NCBI GenBank assembly: GCA_003518365.1
Contig: DOYU01000022.1
Span: forward strand, 104,693-139,640
DNA length: 34,948 nt
From: Candidatus Magasanikiibacteriota bacterium
Lineage (GTDB): Bacteria > Patescibacteriota > Patescibacteriia > Magasanikbacterales > UBA922
Direction of reading: 5' to 3'
Shown here: positions 19,430 through 28,244 of the stretch, piece after piece
How the letters are laid out: every line of letters begins with the position of its first letter
How positions within the stretch are numbered: position 1 is the first letter of the stretch
Notes under the pieces: model-generated
The model's input: the letters and a program-made list of their open reading frames with translations, nothing else
Databases searched by the model: none
Told to the model about the DNA's origin: nothing
Translations under genes and position numbers: made by a program

Positions 19430-21622
19430 TTATATTTGAAAGCTATATACCTTATTTCCATCCAGCACATAGACTGTTTTCTTCGCAACATCAACTACCA
19501 TGCCTGTCGGTCCGACCCATGCATCATTTGTATATTGCGCTTGGAATGTGCCTTGCTTGTTGAGTTTTACAATACGTTTGTTTGTTGGCTCGACAATATA
19601 GATGCTATCGATATCAGTATAGGTATAAAGATCTGTTGGATTTTCGAGTGCAGGATCGAGGCCGCTGATAGAAAATGATTCTGGCGTGCCGGCAGAAAAT
19701 TTGAGAATAGCACCGCTTTGCTTCAAGGCAAATATATCACCATCAATCGCGATCGATACCGCGTCAGATAAGTCGACACCCTCGTTATTTGTGAGCCATG
19801 GCGTGCCTTTGTCATAGCCTGTCTGTGTTTTACTGTGACGAATGATTTGATTATTTGCTTTGTCGACAAGATACAGGCGGAGATTGTAGATAAAAGGTGC
19901 TGCAATTCTTGTTGATTCGGATGGGAATGAAATCTCTGTTCGTGATATTGCTTTTGTTTCCGGATTGTAGACATACACTTGATTGGCGTCACCAAGAAAT
20001 ACCATCATGTCATTTTCTTTTGGTGTGTTGCCACTTGTGAGTTTCATGAGTGAGTCATGCGATTGGACTTCCACACTGCCAGTATCTTTATCCACAAGAT
20101 AGTATCTATTGTCGTCAGGTCCAAAGGCAACGAGCGTATCATTGATTCTCGTGAGTCTCGAGGCTTGGGCTCCCTCTGCTTTTGTCCCAAGGTCTACAAT
20201 CATGTGTGCATCGACAATCGTGATGTCTCTGAGATCCAGGAGGGCTGTATCAACAACACGTTTCAACTCTTCATATGTTTTTATTTGTTCATCATTTTCT
20301 TGGGGCAATGTTGTGACGAGTGATTCGGCTTCTTTCAAGAGGTTGAATGCACCTGTATCGTCATTGTAAATTTTTCTTGCTTCAGCGGCTGCTTTTTTAT
20401 CTTGGATCGCTTGTACGTGTTGTTCGTATGCAATTTCTTTTTGGCGGTAGTGTTCTTGGATCTTTAAATACACGACACTTCCTGCAAACGTTATACTGAG
20501 GACAATGACAGCGAGAAATAAAATTTTACTGACAATCGATAGGCGATTGATGTTTGTTTTTAGATTGAGCCATGTTTCTTTGAATGACCTTATTGCATGA
20601 GGTCGTCCATTATTTTTATTTGTGATCAGGATAAAGAGAATGATGACTGTTCGTGAAATACCGACCCCAATCCATTTGAGTATTTTCCAGAGGAATAGCC
20701 CTGTAGCAACGAGTGCTCTTCCTATGCTCACGAGTATTATCTGTGGCAGCGTTCCACCAATGATTTCTTCTCCTGAACGACGACGGTAATTTGTTTCTAT
20801 GGCGTTTCTTCTTTTTTGTTGTCTCGTTGGTTCTGCTTTTGTTTTTTCTCTACTGCCAAAAAGAGAAGGAGACAGTGTCTCAGTTGTTTCTCGTTGTTTA
20901 TCGATCAGATGTTGAAGCGATGCTGCAGAGTTTGATGGTGGTGTTGGCATGTCTGCTTGCTGCTCGATCACATCACACACGAGTCCACCGTATGACTCTT
21001 CTTGTCTGGCATCTTTTAGCACTTGCTCCATATGGGAGACTGCCTGATCGAGTGGACGTGACATGACGATGTCTTTGATCCTATCCATGGGAAGTTCGTT
21101 GATGATATGCGGTGTACCAAAAAACATGCGATCACCAGGATTGATTGTTCCTTCTATGACTGCAGAAAAAAGGTGCTGGGTATCCTCGTCGGGTACGTCA
21201 CCAAGGATGTTCATATCCTGAATGCCATCCTTTTGTGAAAAAAAGACATGGGCATGAGGTGTCCCGTGATAACTGAGTGAAAGAGAAGTGCCCTGAATGA
21301 CACCGACCAAGCAGTGGAAGGGTTCTGTGGCGTGGAGCAAATGGTTGCTTCGTCTATTGATGAATTCGAGTGTTGTTTCAAATGCGCCTTTGCCATCAGT
21401 ATTTTCTTCTGTTTCATAATAGCAAGATTCTATATCATCGATGAGACGCTGCGCATGCCCGATGAGTTCTATGTTTGCATCTTTTATTTCTGCAATCGCA
21501 AAAAAATATCCACGTTTCCATTCTTTCGCAGACGTAGGCTCGGTAATATGCAAAAGCACATGAGATTTTTTTTGATTTTTCCCTTCAACGAAAAATTCTT
21601 GTATGCGGGCAACATGTGGCAT
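19430..21622 (-). CDS. Large membrane protein: phosphatase-like N-domain, two TM segments, C-terminal beta-propeller
   Basis: The 730-residue product has a soluble N-terminal domain (about 1-230) with alternating strands resembling the PP2C-like regulatory proteins found in this type of genome, but without clear metal-binding aspartate motifs, so catalysis is doubtful. A low-complexity linker follows, then membrane segments at about 305-338 and 366-387 and a coiled-coil stretch (388-440, rich in Glu, Lys and Ala). The C-terminal region (about 460-730) repeats strands such as NTPKENDMMVFLGDANQVYVY and ends in a VYVLDGNKVYSF pattern typical of NHL-type propeller blades. It is divergently transcribed from a winged-helix regulator, with overlapping -10 elements. 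Confidence 0.6.
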   Translation of the reverse strand: MPHVARIQEFFVEGKNQKKSHVLLHITEPTSAKEWKRGYFFAIAEIKDANIELIGHAQRLIDDIESCYYETEENTDGKGAFETTLEFINRRSNHLLHATEPFHCLVGVIQGTSLSLSYHGTPHAHVFFSQKDGIQDMNILGDVPDEDTQHLFSAVIEGTINPGDRMFFGTPHIINELPMDRIKDIVMSRPLDQAVSHMEQVLKDARQEESYGGLVCDVIEQQADMPTPPSNSAASLQHLIDKQRETTETLSPSLFGSREKTKAEPTRQQKRRNAIETNYRRRSGEEIIGGTLPQIILVSIGRALVATGLFLWKILKWIGVGISRTVIILFILITNKNNGRPHAIRSFKETWLNLKTNINRLSIVSKILFLAVIVLSITFAGSVVYLKIQEHYRQKEIAYEQHVQAIQDKKAAAEARKIYNDDTGAFNLLKEAESLVTTLPQENDEQIKTYEELKRVVDTALLDLRDITIVDAHMIVDLGTKAEGAQASRLTRINDTLVAFGPDDNRYYLVDKDTGSVEVQSHDSLMKLTSGNTPKENDMMVFLGDANQVYVYNPETKAISRTEISFPSESTRIAAPFIYNLRLYLVDKANNQIIRHSKTQTGYDKGTPWLTNNEGVDLSDAVSIAIDGDIFALKQSGAILKFSAGTPESFSISGLDPALENPTDLYTYTDIDSIYIVEPTNKRIVKLNKQGTFQAQYTNDAWVGPTGMVVDVAKKTVYVLDGNKVYSFQI

Positions 21623-21649
21623 AGCCTTGTAGAGTAACTCTCCAGGAGA

Positions 21650-21698
21650 TTGACGTTTCCTGATGTACTAGTATACAATAGATTGGTAAGGGGAGACA
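21650..21698. promoter_or_regulatory. Divergent overlapping promoters (19430 gene / 21699 gene)
   Basis: On the plus strand, TTGACG (21650-21655) and TACAAT (21674-21679) are 18 bases apart, followed by an AGGGGAG ribosome site before 21699. On the minus strand, TATACT lies at 21670-21675, preceded by TTGTCT at 18 bases. The two -10 elements overlap, so both cannot be open at once. Confidence 0.6.
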
Positions 21699-22340
21699 AT
21701 GCCTTTGACGCAGCTTTGTACTCAGCCAGTGAATTTCAATTTTATGCTTGAACACCTATTTGGTTCAAAAACACGATATAGACTGTTGAGATTCTTTTTT
21801 CATAACACAGAAAAGTCTTTTTTTGTCCGTGAGTTGACCCGGGCACTCGATGTACAGATCAATGCCATACGAAGGGAACTTGAGCTCCTTGTGAAGAGTA
21901 CGCTTGTCGAAGAGACGACCGCTCCAGGGCATGTGGATCAGACGAAGGCTGGTGCATCGCTCAGAAAATATTATCGTCTGAACATTGGGTCACTTATGTA
22001 CCCAGAGATGCAAGCGCTTCTGATGAAAGCACAACTCTTGGATGAACAGGTCTTTGTGGATAGTATCCGTGAGGAGTGCGGGGAAATCAAGCTGCTCCTC
22101 CTGACAGGGCGTTTTGCTGGGGAAAAAGACGTCCAAACAGATATGCTGATTGTGGGAGATGTCAAAGTAAGAAATCTTGAAAAAGTGATTGCCTCGTATG
22201 AAAAAGATATTGGTTTCGCAATTCGCTATACGACACTTACGGTCGACGAATTGTATGAACGTCGCCACATGATGGACAAGTTTATTTATTCCATTTTTGA
22301 AGCAAAACACATGAGAGCCGTAGACGAACTTAATATGTAG
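21699..22340 (+). CDS. Winged-helix regulator with nucleotidyltransferase-like C-terminal region
   Basis: The start at 21699 is supported by AGGGGAG just upstream and the promoter; an ATG at 21744 begins the domain but has no ribosome site. The N-terminal half (MLEHLFGSKTRYRLLRFFF ... FFVRELTRALDVQINAIRRELELL) is a winged helix-turn-helix. The C-terminal half (KLLLLTGRFAGEKDVQTDMLIVGDV ... FAIRYTTLTVDELYERRHMMDKF) resembles the minimal nucleotidyltransferase fold found in HTH-NTase fusions, although the usual GSxARG is replaced by TGRFAGEKD, so activity is likely lost. It may sense a nucleotide or protein partner. tsaB follows after nine bases. Probable autoregulation comes from the divergent promoter. 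Confidence 0.7.
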   Translation: MPLTQLCTQPVNFNFMLEHLFGSKTRYRLLRFFFHNTEKSFFVRELTRALDVQINAIRRELELLVKSTLVEETTAPGHVDQTKAGASLRKYYRLNIGSLMYPEMQALLMKAQLLDEQVFVDSIREECGEIKLLLLTGRFAGEKDVQTDMLIVGDVKVRNLEKVIASYEKDIGFAIRYTTLTVDELYERRHMMDKFIYSIFEAKHMRAVDELNM

Positions 22341-22349
22341 GTTCAGCGT

Positions 22350-22733
22350 ATGTATGTTATGATTGATACGTCAGAGCGCGATACGATTGCGTTGTCACTC
22401 TTTGACCAGACACAAAAAAAAGAAGTTCGAGTCAATGCAAGCAACCGGGAATTGCTCCAGACAATTGACTCTTTTTTTACGTCAGAGAATCTGTTGCCAG
22501 ATGCGATTGATGGCATCATGGTTGTGGTTGGTGAAGGAAGTTTTACGAGCACACGACTTGCTACTACTGTTGCCAATACGTTTGGATATGTGCAACACAT
22601 TCCTTTGCTAGCTCTATCAAAAAAACAAGCCGAGGATCCCCAGTCGATGATTTCTTCATTACTCGAACAACCTTCTGATCAATATCTCTCTGCTACCTAT
22701 AGCGGTGTTCCCAATCTTGAAAAGAGTATATAA
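22350..22733 (+). CDS. tsaB: TsaB-like tRNA threonylcarbamoyladenosine protein, short form
   Basis: The N-terminus MYVMIDTSERDTIALSLFD matches the ASKHA start of TsaB, and GEGSFTSTRLATTVAN stands where the family has GPGSFTGLRIG. TsaB dimerises with TsaD as the non-catalytic partner in t6A synthesis. At 127 residues it is only about half the usual 220-230; the C-terminal subdomain is missing. The frame ends cleanly in a bidirectional terminator, so this is a natural short form rather than a visible frameshift. TsaD is at 9226-10410, in the NAD operon. The two are not co-transcribed. Confidence 0.75.
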   Translation: MYVMIDTSERDTIALSLFDQTQKKEVRVNASNRELLQTIDSFFTSENLLPDAIDGIMVVVGEGSFTSTRLATTVANTFGYVQHIPLLALSKKQAEDPQSMISSLLEQPSDQYLSATYSGVPNLEKSI

Positions 22734-22765
22734 AAAAACTCCTCAAAAAAATGAGGAGTTTTTTT
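22732..22765. terminator. Bidirectional terminator between tsaB and the lipoprotein gene
   Basis: ACTCCTCA pairs with TGAGGAGT around an A-rich loop, with A- and T-runs on the two sides. It serves both convergent genes. Confidence 0.9.
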
Positions 22766-22781
22766 ATATTCGAGTGGGTGT

Positions 22782-23198
22782 TTACTTTCGTTCGAGCGTA
22801 AATGTTTGTCCACCTGATGTAGCGAGGTTGAGGACGAGTTTGCCACCTTCAAATGTATATGTGTAGTTGAAAGGGTTTGATAATCCTTCAAAAAGTACTG
22901 AGAAAGAACTGTCTGTAAGACTGCTCATTGCTCCTTTTGAGATCATGATACCTTGTTTTGTGGTAAGTGTACTGTTTGCTTTGTCAAACGTATATGTCGT
23001 TCCTACATTGAGAGACGCATAATCTCCTGTTGCTTCTGTGATCACCCATGCCCCATCGAGGACATCTCCTTTTGTTTGTTCTTGTGCTGATCCTCCGTCA
23101 GATGAATCTGAGGCAGGTGTACTACTTGTGCCAGCGCATCCTGCCCCGATAAGAGCGAAGCCAGCTGCAGCGGCAACCAAAGAGAACTTGATGTTCAT
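22782..23198 (-). CDS. Lipoprotein with lipocalin-like domain
   Basis: The 138 residues start with MNIKFSLVAAAAGFALIGAGC, a textbook lipoprotein signal with LIGAGC as the lipobox and the cysteine at 21. A serine/glycine linker follows (TSSTPASDSSDGGSAQEQ). The rest is beta-rich: GAWVITEATG, YASLNVGTTYTFD, NPFNYTYTFEGGKLVLNL, ending in GGQTFTLERK. This strand pattern suits a small lipocalin-like barrel (META/DUF-type) that may bind a hydrophobic ligand. The ATG is preceded by TATACT 14 bases upstream, so the leader is very short. The terminator is shared with tsaB. Confidence 0.75.
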   Translation of the reverse strand: MNIKFSLVAAAAGFALIGAGCAGTSSTPASDSSDGGSAQEQTKGDVLDGAWVITEATGDYASLNVGTTYTFDKANSTLTTKQGIMISKGAMSSLTDSSFSVLFEGLSNPFNYTYTFEGGKLVLNLATSGGQTFTLERK

Positions 23199-23288
23199 AG
23201 TTCTATAGTTAAAGTATATAAGTAATATACATTGAAAATATCATATCATACCTTTCAAATCGGACCAAGAGGGAGAGAATATCTGCCA

Positions 23289-23317
23289 TCGACAAACTGT
23301 GTATTTTTGCGTATACT
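23289..23317 (+). promoter_or_regulatory. Promoter of the GT2 gene, leaderless
   Basis: TCGACA (23289-23294), 17 bases, TATACT (23312-23317). Only nine bases separate the -10 from the ATG, so transcription should begin at or next to the start codon. Confidence 0.75.
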
Positions 23318-23326
23318 CAGAGCACT

Positions 23327-24829
23327 ATGCTCAGTGACTATCAGCGCTATCGGCTGTATGAAATATTGCCAGGCTTGACGATCTGGGGAACGTTAGTGTT
23401 CTCTCTTGTCTTGTCGTTTACGAAGCCACTTTGGATGATTTATTTTGTTATTTTGTTTGATATTTATTGGGTGCTGAAGGTAACAAATTTTTCTTTTTAT
23501 CTCATTGTTGCGTGGTCTCGGTTTGCTCATGCACGTCGGACAGATTGGAAAGATAAGCTCTTTCATGAAGTCCCCGATTGGCAGACCAAGCATCATGTTG
23601 TGTTTTTGACACTGTATAATGAAGAATGGGCTGTGGTGCAGTCTGCAATACAAAGTATTTGTGATGCTGCGTATGATCCTGCACAATTTACCATTGTGGT
23701 GGCAGGAGAAGAGCGAAAGAAAGAACATTACCAAGATATTTTGCAGCAGATACATACAACATTTGGAGATTGTTTTTACGATATCGTTGGTACGTGTCAC
23801 CCTGCGGGGTTGCAGGATGAAATCCCTGGCAAGGGATCGAATTTGCATTATGCAGAACACCAGATGCAGCAGTATATTGATACCAAAGGGTGGTCGTATG
23901 ATGATGTCATCGCCACCATGTTTGATATTGATACCGTGTGTCATACATTGTATTTTTCGTATTTGACATATTTGTATTGTACCCATCCCAATCCAACTCG
24001 TTCTTCCTATCAACCGATCGCTGTGTACGACAACAACATGTGGGATTCTCCTGCGATGCTTCGTATCATGGCATTTGGTACGACGTTTTGGACACTCACG
24101 TCGCTTGCTCGCCAAGACGCACTCGTGACATTTTCGTCACACTCTATGAGTTTTCGGGCGATTGTGGATGCGGGGTTTCACGACAAGCGTATTGTGAGTG
24201 AAGATTCTCGTATTTTTTATCAGTGTCTTTTGGCGTATAATGGGACGTACGAAGTTACGCCGATGTATATTCCTGTGTCGATGGATACTGTGCGAGATGA
24301 TAGCTGGTGGCAAAGTATAAAAAATTTGTACAAGCAACAGCGACGATGGGCATGGGGAGTAGAGCACGTACCTTTTTTGCTCTATGAATTTGGAAAAAAA
24401 GGAACACTGATTCCACTGTGGAAAAAGTGTAAATGGGTATTCATTGAATGGGAAGGGAAGTGGTCGTGGTGTCTTGTCGCACTTCTCATTACGTTCCTCG
24501 GTCGTCTCCCACTATGGGTGGCTCCTGAGTCCGTCCGTCAAAGTGCTCTCTTTTTCAATGCACCATATTTGCTCCAGACGCTCATGACCATTGCTATGCT
24601 TGGTATGGTGCTTTCGGCTGTCCTCAGTTTTCCATTGTTACCTCCACGTCCTGATTCCCATCCTCGTCATCAGTATATTATTATGTTGCTTCAATGGTTG
24701 CTTTTACCTATTTCGTTGATTTTCTTGAGTGCCATCCCAGCGATTGATGCGGTGACACATTTGATGTTTGGAAAGTATCTTGGTTTTAATGTGTCGCAGA
24801 AAAAAAGAAAATCACTCGTTTCGAGTTAA
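23327..24829 (+). CDS. Membrane glycosyltransferase, family 2 (cellulose-synthase-like)
   Basis: The 500-residue protein has N-terminal membrane segments (about 12-32, 34-56), a cytoplasmic GT-A domain and C-terminal segments (about 382-400, 415-440, 445-480). Catalytic marks are the metal-binding FDIDT (about 199), acidic SEDSR (about 291, the general base region) and QQRRWAWG (about 337, the QxxRW motif of processive transferases). KGSNLHYAE is the usual KGxAL-like stretch. The nucleotide sugar and product are unknown; a surface polysaccharide is expected. The leaderless start (promoter 23289-23317) explains the missing Shine-Dalgarno. The DUF4012 gene follows after 75 bases. Confidence 0.88.
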   Translation: MLSDYQRYRLYEILPGLTIWGTLVFSLVLSFTKPLWMIYFVILFDIYWVLKVTNFSFYLIVAWSRFAHARRTDWKDKLFHEVPDWQTKHHVVFLTLYNEEWAVVQSAIQSICDAAYDPAQFTIVVAGEERKKEHYQDILQQIHTTFGDCFYDIVGTCHPAGLQDEIPGKGSNLHYAEHQMQQYIDTKGWSYDDVIATMFDIDTVCHTLYFSYLTYLYCTHPNPTRSSYQPIAVYDNNMWDSPAMLRIMAFGTTFWTLTSLARQDALVTFSSHSMSFRAIVDAGFHDKRIVSEDSRIFYQCLLAYNGTYEVTPMYIPVSMDTVRDDSWWQSIKNLYKQQRRWAWGVEHVPFLLYEFGKKGTLIPLWKKCKWVFIEWEGKWSWCLVALLITFLGRLPLWVAPESVRQSALFFNAPYLLQTLMTIAMLGMVLSAVLSFPLLPPRPDSHPRHQYIIMLLQWLLLPISLIFLSAIPAIDAVTHLMFGKYLGFNVSQKKRKSLVSS

Positions 24830-24904
24830 ATTTTTTATCCATATTTTATCATGTGATTCCTTTGTAATACGGAGCAAGCAATAGGTTACATACTCATTAC
24901 ACAT

Positions 24905-26371
24905 ATGTCTTTCTTTCGAAAACAAAACAATAAAATTCGTATTTTGCCAATTCTTTTTGGTTCATGTTTGTTGTTCGTACTTGTTGCAATAGTAGGTATT
25001 TGGTATGTGAGTAAAAAATTATCATCTTCAGATCTTTTGAATACCGATTTTGTAAAAAACGCTGTGGTAAAGCAAATCGGGGAAGAAAATGAAGATCTGT
25101 ATGATCTTATCCCTATTATTCTTGGATTTTCTGAGCCACAAACATATCTTGTTGAATTTTTAAATAATACCGAACTTCGTCCTGGCGGTGGTTTTATCGG
25201 ATCATACGCAGTGGTACGTCTTGATCATGGGCAGGTGACCATCGACGCGATTGACGGTACTGAAAATCTTGATCGAGGTGCGCCGCTTTCATTACTTTCT
25301 TCTCCACCAAAACCACTTGAAACACATCTTGGTGTTACGAAATGGTTTTTTCGAGACAGTAATTGGTCGCCTGATTTTGAAACGAGCGCAAAAGAGGGGA
25401 TGGCATTGTATAAGACGGAGGGGGGTGTGCTTGCTGATACTCTTGATGGTGTCATTGGAATCACGCCAACCGTTCTCGAACGATTCCTTTCTGTTGTTGG
25501 ACCTGTGACGGTTGGGGAGTATACATTTACGGCAGACAATGTCACCGAACAACTTGAGTACGAAGTCGAGTATGCATATGAAGAAAAAGGTATTCATGTA
25601 CATGATAGAAAAGATATTTTGGAACCGCTCTTTTTGGCAGTGATGAATCAATTGAAAGAAAATATTCTTACGAAGTATCCATTATATCTTGAGACATTTA
25701 CTGCACTTGCAAATGAAAAACATATATTGCTGTATCATACTGATGTCGCCGCTGATAGTATTCTCGAATCAAGAGGGTGGACTGGGCATGTAGAAAAGAC
25801 GTCAGGTGATTATCTCGAGTGGGTGGATGCAAATCTTGGTTCGCTTAAGACAGACAATGCACTTGACCGAACGTTGTCCTACCAGATTATTGGAAAACAA
25901 GATGGCCGATATGTTGCTCGTGCGACGATGACATACCAGCATAACGGCACATTTGATTGGCGCACTACACGATATATTACATATAGTCGTGTCTATGTAC
26001 CGCTTGGCAGCACCTTTCAGTCTGTACAGGGGACGCTTCGATCGGGTGATGCGATCCAGTCTTCGCACGTTGATACCGGAGAGGAGCTCGGCAAGTCGTG
26101 GTTTGGGACTTCCTTTAGTATTGAACCTGGACAAACAAAAACATTGACCTTTACCTACCTTTTGCCAGCTTCTTTGAGTGGGCAAGATGCCTATGAGCTC
26201 TTGGTACAAAAACAGCCTGGTACGATTGCCCACGCGTTGACGCTTGACCTCGACTTTGCTACGCTACTTCAGTCAGCAGAGCCGCCAGAAGCAGAAGGGG
26301 AATGGCGAGATGGAAAGTATGTATATAAGACAGATCTGTTAGTCGACAGAGAGTTTAGAGTAAATTTCTAA
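24905..26371 (+). CDS. DUF4012 domain membrane protein
   Basis: The 488-residue product has one N-terminal membrane segment (about 15-37) and then a large outer domain. The DUF4012 signature is clear: YLVEFLNNTELRPGGGFIGSY (about 77-97) followed by VRLDHGQVTIDAIDG. The strand-rich C-terminus includes PGQTKTLTFTYLLP. DUF4012 proteins are frequent in Patescibacteria and Gram-positive groups, and often sit near polysaccharide genes. The neighbour upstream is the GT2 gene, so a cell-envelope role is likely. The last codons lie in the AATTAGAAATT word array. No clear ribosome site. Confidence 0.85.
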   Translation: MSFFRKQNNKIRILPILFGSCLLFVLVAIVGIWYVSKKLSSSDLLNTDFVKNAVVKQIGEENEDLYDLIPIILGFSEPQTYLVEFLNNTELRPGGGFIGSYAVVRLDHGQVTIDAIDGTENLDRGAPLSLLSSPPKPLETHLGVTKWFFRDSNWSPDFETSAKEGMALYKTEGGVLADTLDGVIGITPTVLERFLSVVGPVTVGEYTFTADNVTEQLEYEVEYAYEEKGIHVHDRKDILEPLFLAVMNQLKENILTKYPLYLETFTALANEKHILLYHTDVAADSILESRGWTGHVEKTSGDYLEWVDANLGSLKTDNALDRTLSYQIIGKQDGRYVARATMTYQHNGTFDWRTTRYITYSRVYVPLGSTFQSVQGTLRSGDAIQSSHVDTGEELGKSWFGTSFSIEPGQTKTLTFTYLLPASLSGQDAYELLVQKQPGTIAHALTLDLDFATLLQSAEPPEAEGEWRDGKYVYKTDLLVDREFRVNF

Positions 26372-26439
26372 TTTCAAATTGTCTAATTTTTAATAAAATG
26401 ACAAAGGGTGTGTTATTAGAAATTAGAAATTAGAAATTT
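26362..26439. repeat. AATTAGAAATT inverted word arrays before mreB
   Basis: The left arm (26362-26396) and right arm (26413-26439) are built from AAATTTCTAATTTC and its reverse complement; the first 14 bases match perfectly. The left arm contains the stop codon of the DUF4012 gene and the right arm abuts the mreB promoter. Confidence 0.65.
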
Positions 26440-26452
26440 GGTATTCTATTTT

Positions 26453-27460
26453 ATGTTTGTAAAAAAGGTCGCAATTGACCTCGGTACAACTAATGTCCTC
26501 GTTCATGTCCCCAAGCGGGGCATTGTTATCAATGAACCTTCTGTGGTCGCTATTTCAAAACATGATCGAAAAGTGCTCGCGGTTGGGTTTGAAGCAAAAG
26601 ATATGATTGGGCGAACACCTGATACTATTATTGCAGAGAGACCACTCAAAGATGGTGTTGTTGCAAATTATCGTATGACTGAAGCGATGCTTCGGTATTT
26701 TATCAATAAAGCACTCGGTGGTGTTCGACTGTTTCGTCCTGAAGTCATGGTTGCAGTACCAGCTGGAATTACTTCAACTGAACGACGTGCTGTGATTGAT
26801 GCTGCCATGGCAGCTGGTGCACGAGCCGCGTACATAATAAAAGAACCTATTGTGGCAGCGATAGGAGCAGATATTCCGATTGGGAGTGCGAGTGGACACA
26901 TGATTGTTGATATTGGAGGAGGCACAGCTGAGATTGCTGTGATTTCTCTTGGGGGCATTGTATCCTGTGGATCGGTTCGTATCGGTGGAAATAGATTTGA
27001 TCAGTCTATTGCAGACCACATCCGTCGCAAGCATGGTCTTGCAATTGGGGAGCGCACGGCAGAAGAAGTGAAGATCGGTGTCGGGTCTGCCATGTTTATG
27101 GATAAGCCACTTGAGATGGAAGTAAAGGGTCGTGACATGATTTCAGGCCTTCCAAAGACAATTATTGTGAAATCTGATGACACCACTGAAGCACTTCAAC
27201 ACGATCTTGAAGGGCTTGTTGATGCTATCAAACAAGTGCTTCATGAAACACCACCAGAACTTTCTGCTGATGTGATGGATAAAGGAATTATTATGTCGGG
27301 TGGTTCAAGTCAACTTCGTAATCTTGATGAACTCGTTGCGCAAGCAACGGGTGTTGCCTGTCATGTCGCAGATGAACCACTGCTGTGTGTAGCAAAGGGG
27401 ACCGGGATTGCACTCGAAAATCTTGAAAGTTACAAGCGCTCAATCATGGCGACAAAATAA
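26453..27460 (+). CDS. mreB: Rod-shape-determining protein MreB
   Basis: MreB is the bacterial actin that guides lateral wall synthesis. The ATG at 26453 is taken; a TTG 15 bases upstream is inside the word array and -10 region. The 335-residue product shows AIDLGTTN (7-14), the phosphate-1 loop, EPSVVAI, DIGGGTAEIAVISLGG (phosphate-2), and IIMSGGSSQLRNLDE (adenosine motif). TATTCT at 26442-26447 is a likely -10, again giving a nearly leaderless transcript. It begins an operon with the IMPase-family gene, ribA, ribD and a GT4 gene. mreC, mreD and rodA are not in the window. Confidence 0.97.
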   Translation: MFVKKVAIDLGTTNVLVHVPKRGIVINEPSVVAISKHDRKVLAVGFEAKDMIGRTPDTIIAERPLKDGVVANYRMTEAMLRYFINKALGGVRLFRPEVMVAVPAGITSTERRAVIDAAMAAGARAAYIIKEPIVAAIGADIPIGSASGHMIVDIGGGTAEIAVISLGGIVSCGSVRIGGNRFDQSIADHIRRKHGLAIGERTAEEVKIGVGSAMFMDKPLEMEVKGRDMISGLPKTIIVKSDDTTEALQHDLEGLVDAIKQVLHETPPELSADVMDKGIIMSGGSSQLRNLDELVAQATGVACHVADEPLLCVAKGTGIALENLESYKRSIMATK

Positions 27461-27467
27461 TTTTGTT

Positions 27468-28244
27468 ATGCAGCAGTCTGTATTTTTAAAGACAGCCCTC
27501 GACGCTATCAAGGTTTCTGATGAGATCATCATGTCATATTACCATGGTGATATTCAGGTTGAGACAAAAGCAGATATGTCACCTGTGACGATTGCAGATA
27601 AAGAAGCAGAAGCAGCAATCAAAAATATTCTTTCTCGCGCATTTCCTGAACACGGCTTTATTGGTGAGGAATTTGGTACGACTGAAGGTGAACACGAATA
27701 TCGTTGGGTGATAGATCCTATTGATGGTACAAAAAATTTTATCAAACACATTCCCTTGTTTGGAACACAACTTGCACTGGTAAAAGGTACTGACATTATA
27801 TTAGGAGTGTCGTCTATGCCTGCTATGGAAGAATTGCTTTATGCAGAGCGTGGAAAAGGGGCATTTCTGAATGGAAAAAAAATCCATGTGTCAGATATTT
27901 CTTCTCTTTCAGATTCGATGATTTGTTTTGGGGGTATTTCGCATTTTGAAAAGATAGGAAAGATGGTGTCATTGACCAAACTTCTTTTGTCAACATCTAG
28001 ACAGCGTGGCATAGGTGATTGTTATATGTATCATTTGTTGGCAACAGGACGAACAGATATTGTCGTAGAATCAAGTATTCGTTTTTGGGATATAGCTGCC
28101 GCTGTGTGTATTGTAGAAGAAGCTGGCGGGATGTGTTCCGATTTGAATGGTTCAGCTATACATTTTGAAACAAAAACATTTCTTGCAGCAAATTCTTTTC
28201 TGTACGATGATGTGCGTCAGTCTTTTTCTTCATCATTGGTATGA
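27468..28244 (+). CDS. Inositol-monophosphatase-family phosphatase
   Basis: The start is the ATG seven bases after mreB; a longer frame overlaps mreB. The 258-residue protein has the family marks GEEFG (metal-binding glutamate), DPIDGTKNF (two-metal site, DPxDGT) and WDIAAAVCIVEEAGG (third aspartate). Family members dephosphorylate myo-inositol phosphate, histidinol phosphate (HisN), PAP (CysQ) or FBP, and no sequence feature here fixes one substrate. Its stop overlaps the ribA start (ATGA), so it is translationally coupled to riboflavin synthesis, which makes the pathway's unassigned phosphatase step an attractive role. Confidence 0.88.
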   Translation: MQQSVFLKTALDAIKVSDEIIMSYYHGDIQVETKADMSPVTIADKEAEAAIKNILSRAFPEHGFIGEEFGTTEGEHEYRWVIDPIDGTKNFIKHIPLFGTQLALVKGTDIILGVSSMPAMEELLYAERGKGAFLNGKKIHVSDISSLSDSMICFGGISHFEKIGKMVSLTKLLLSTSRQRGIGDCYMYHLLATGRTDIVVESSIRFWDIAAAVCIVEEAGGMCSDLNGSAIHFETKTFLAANSFLYDDVRQSFSSSLV

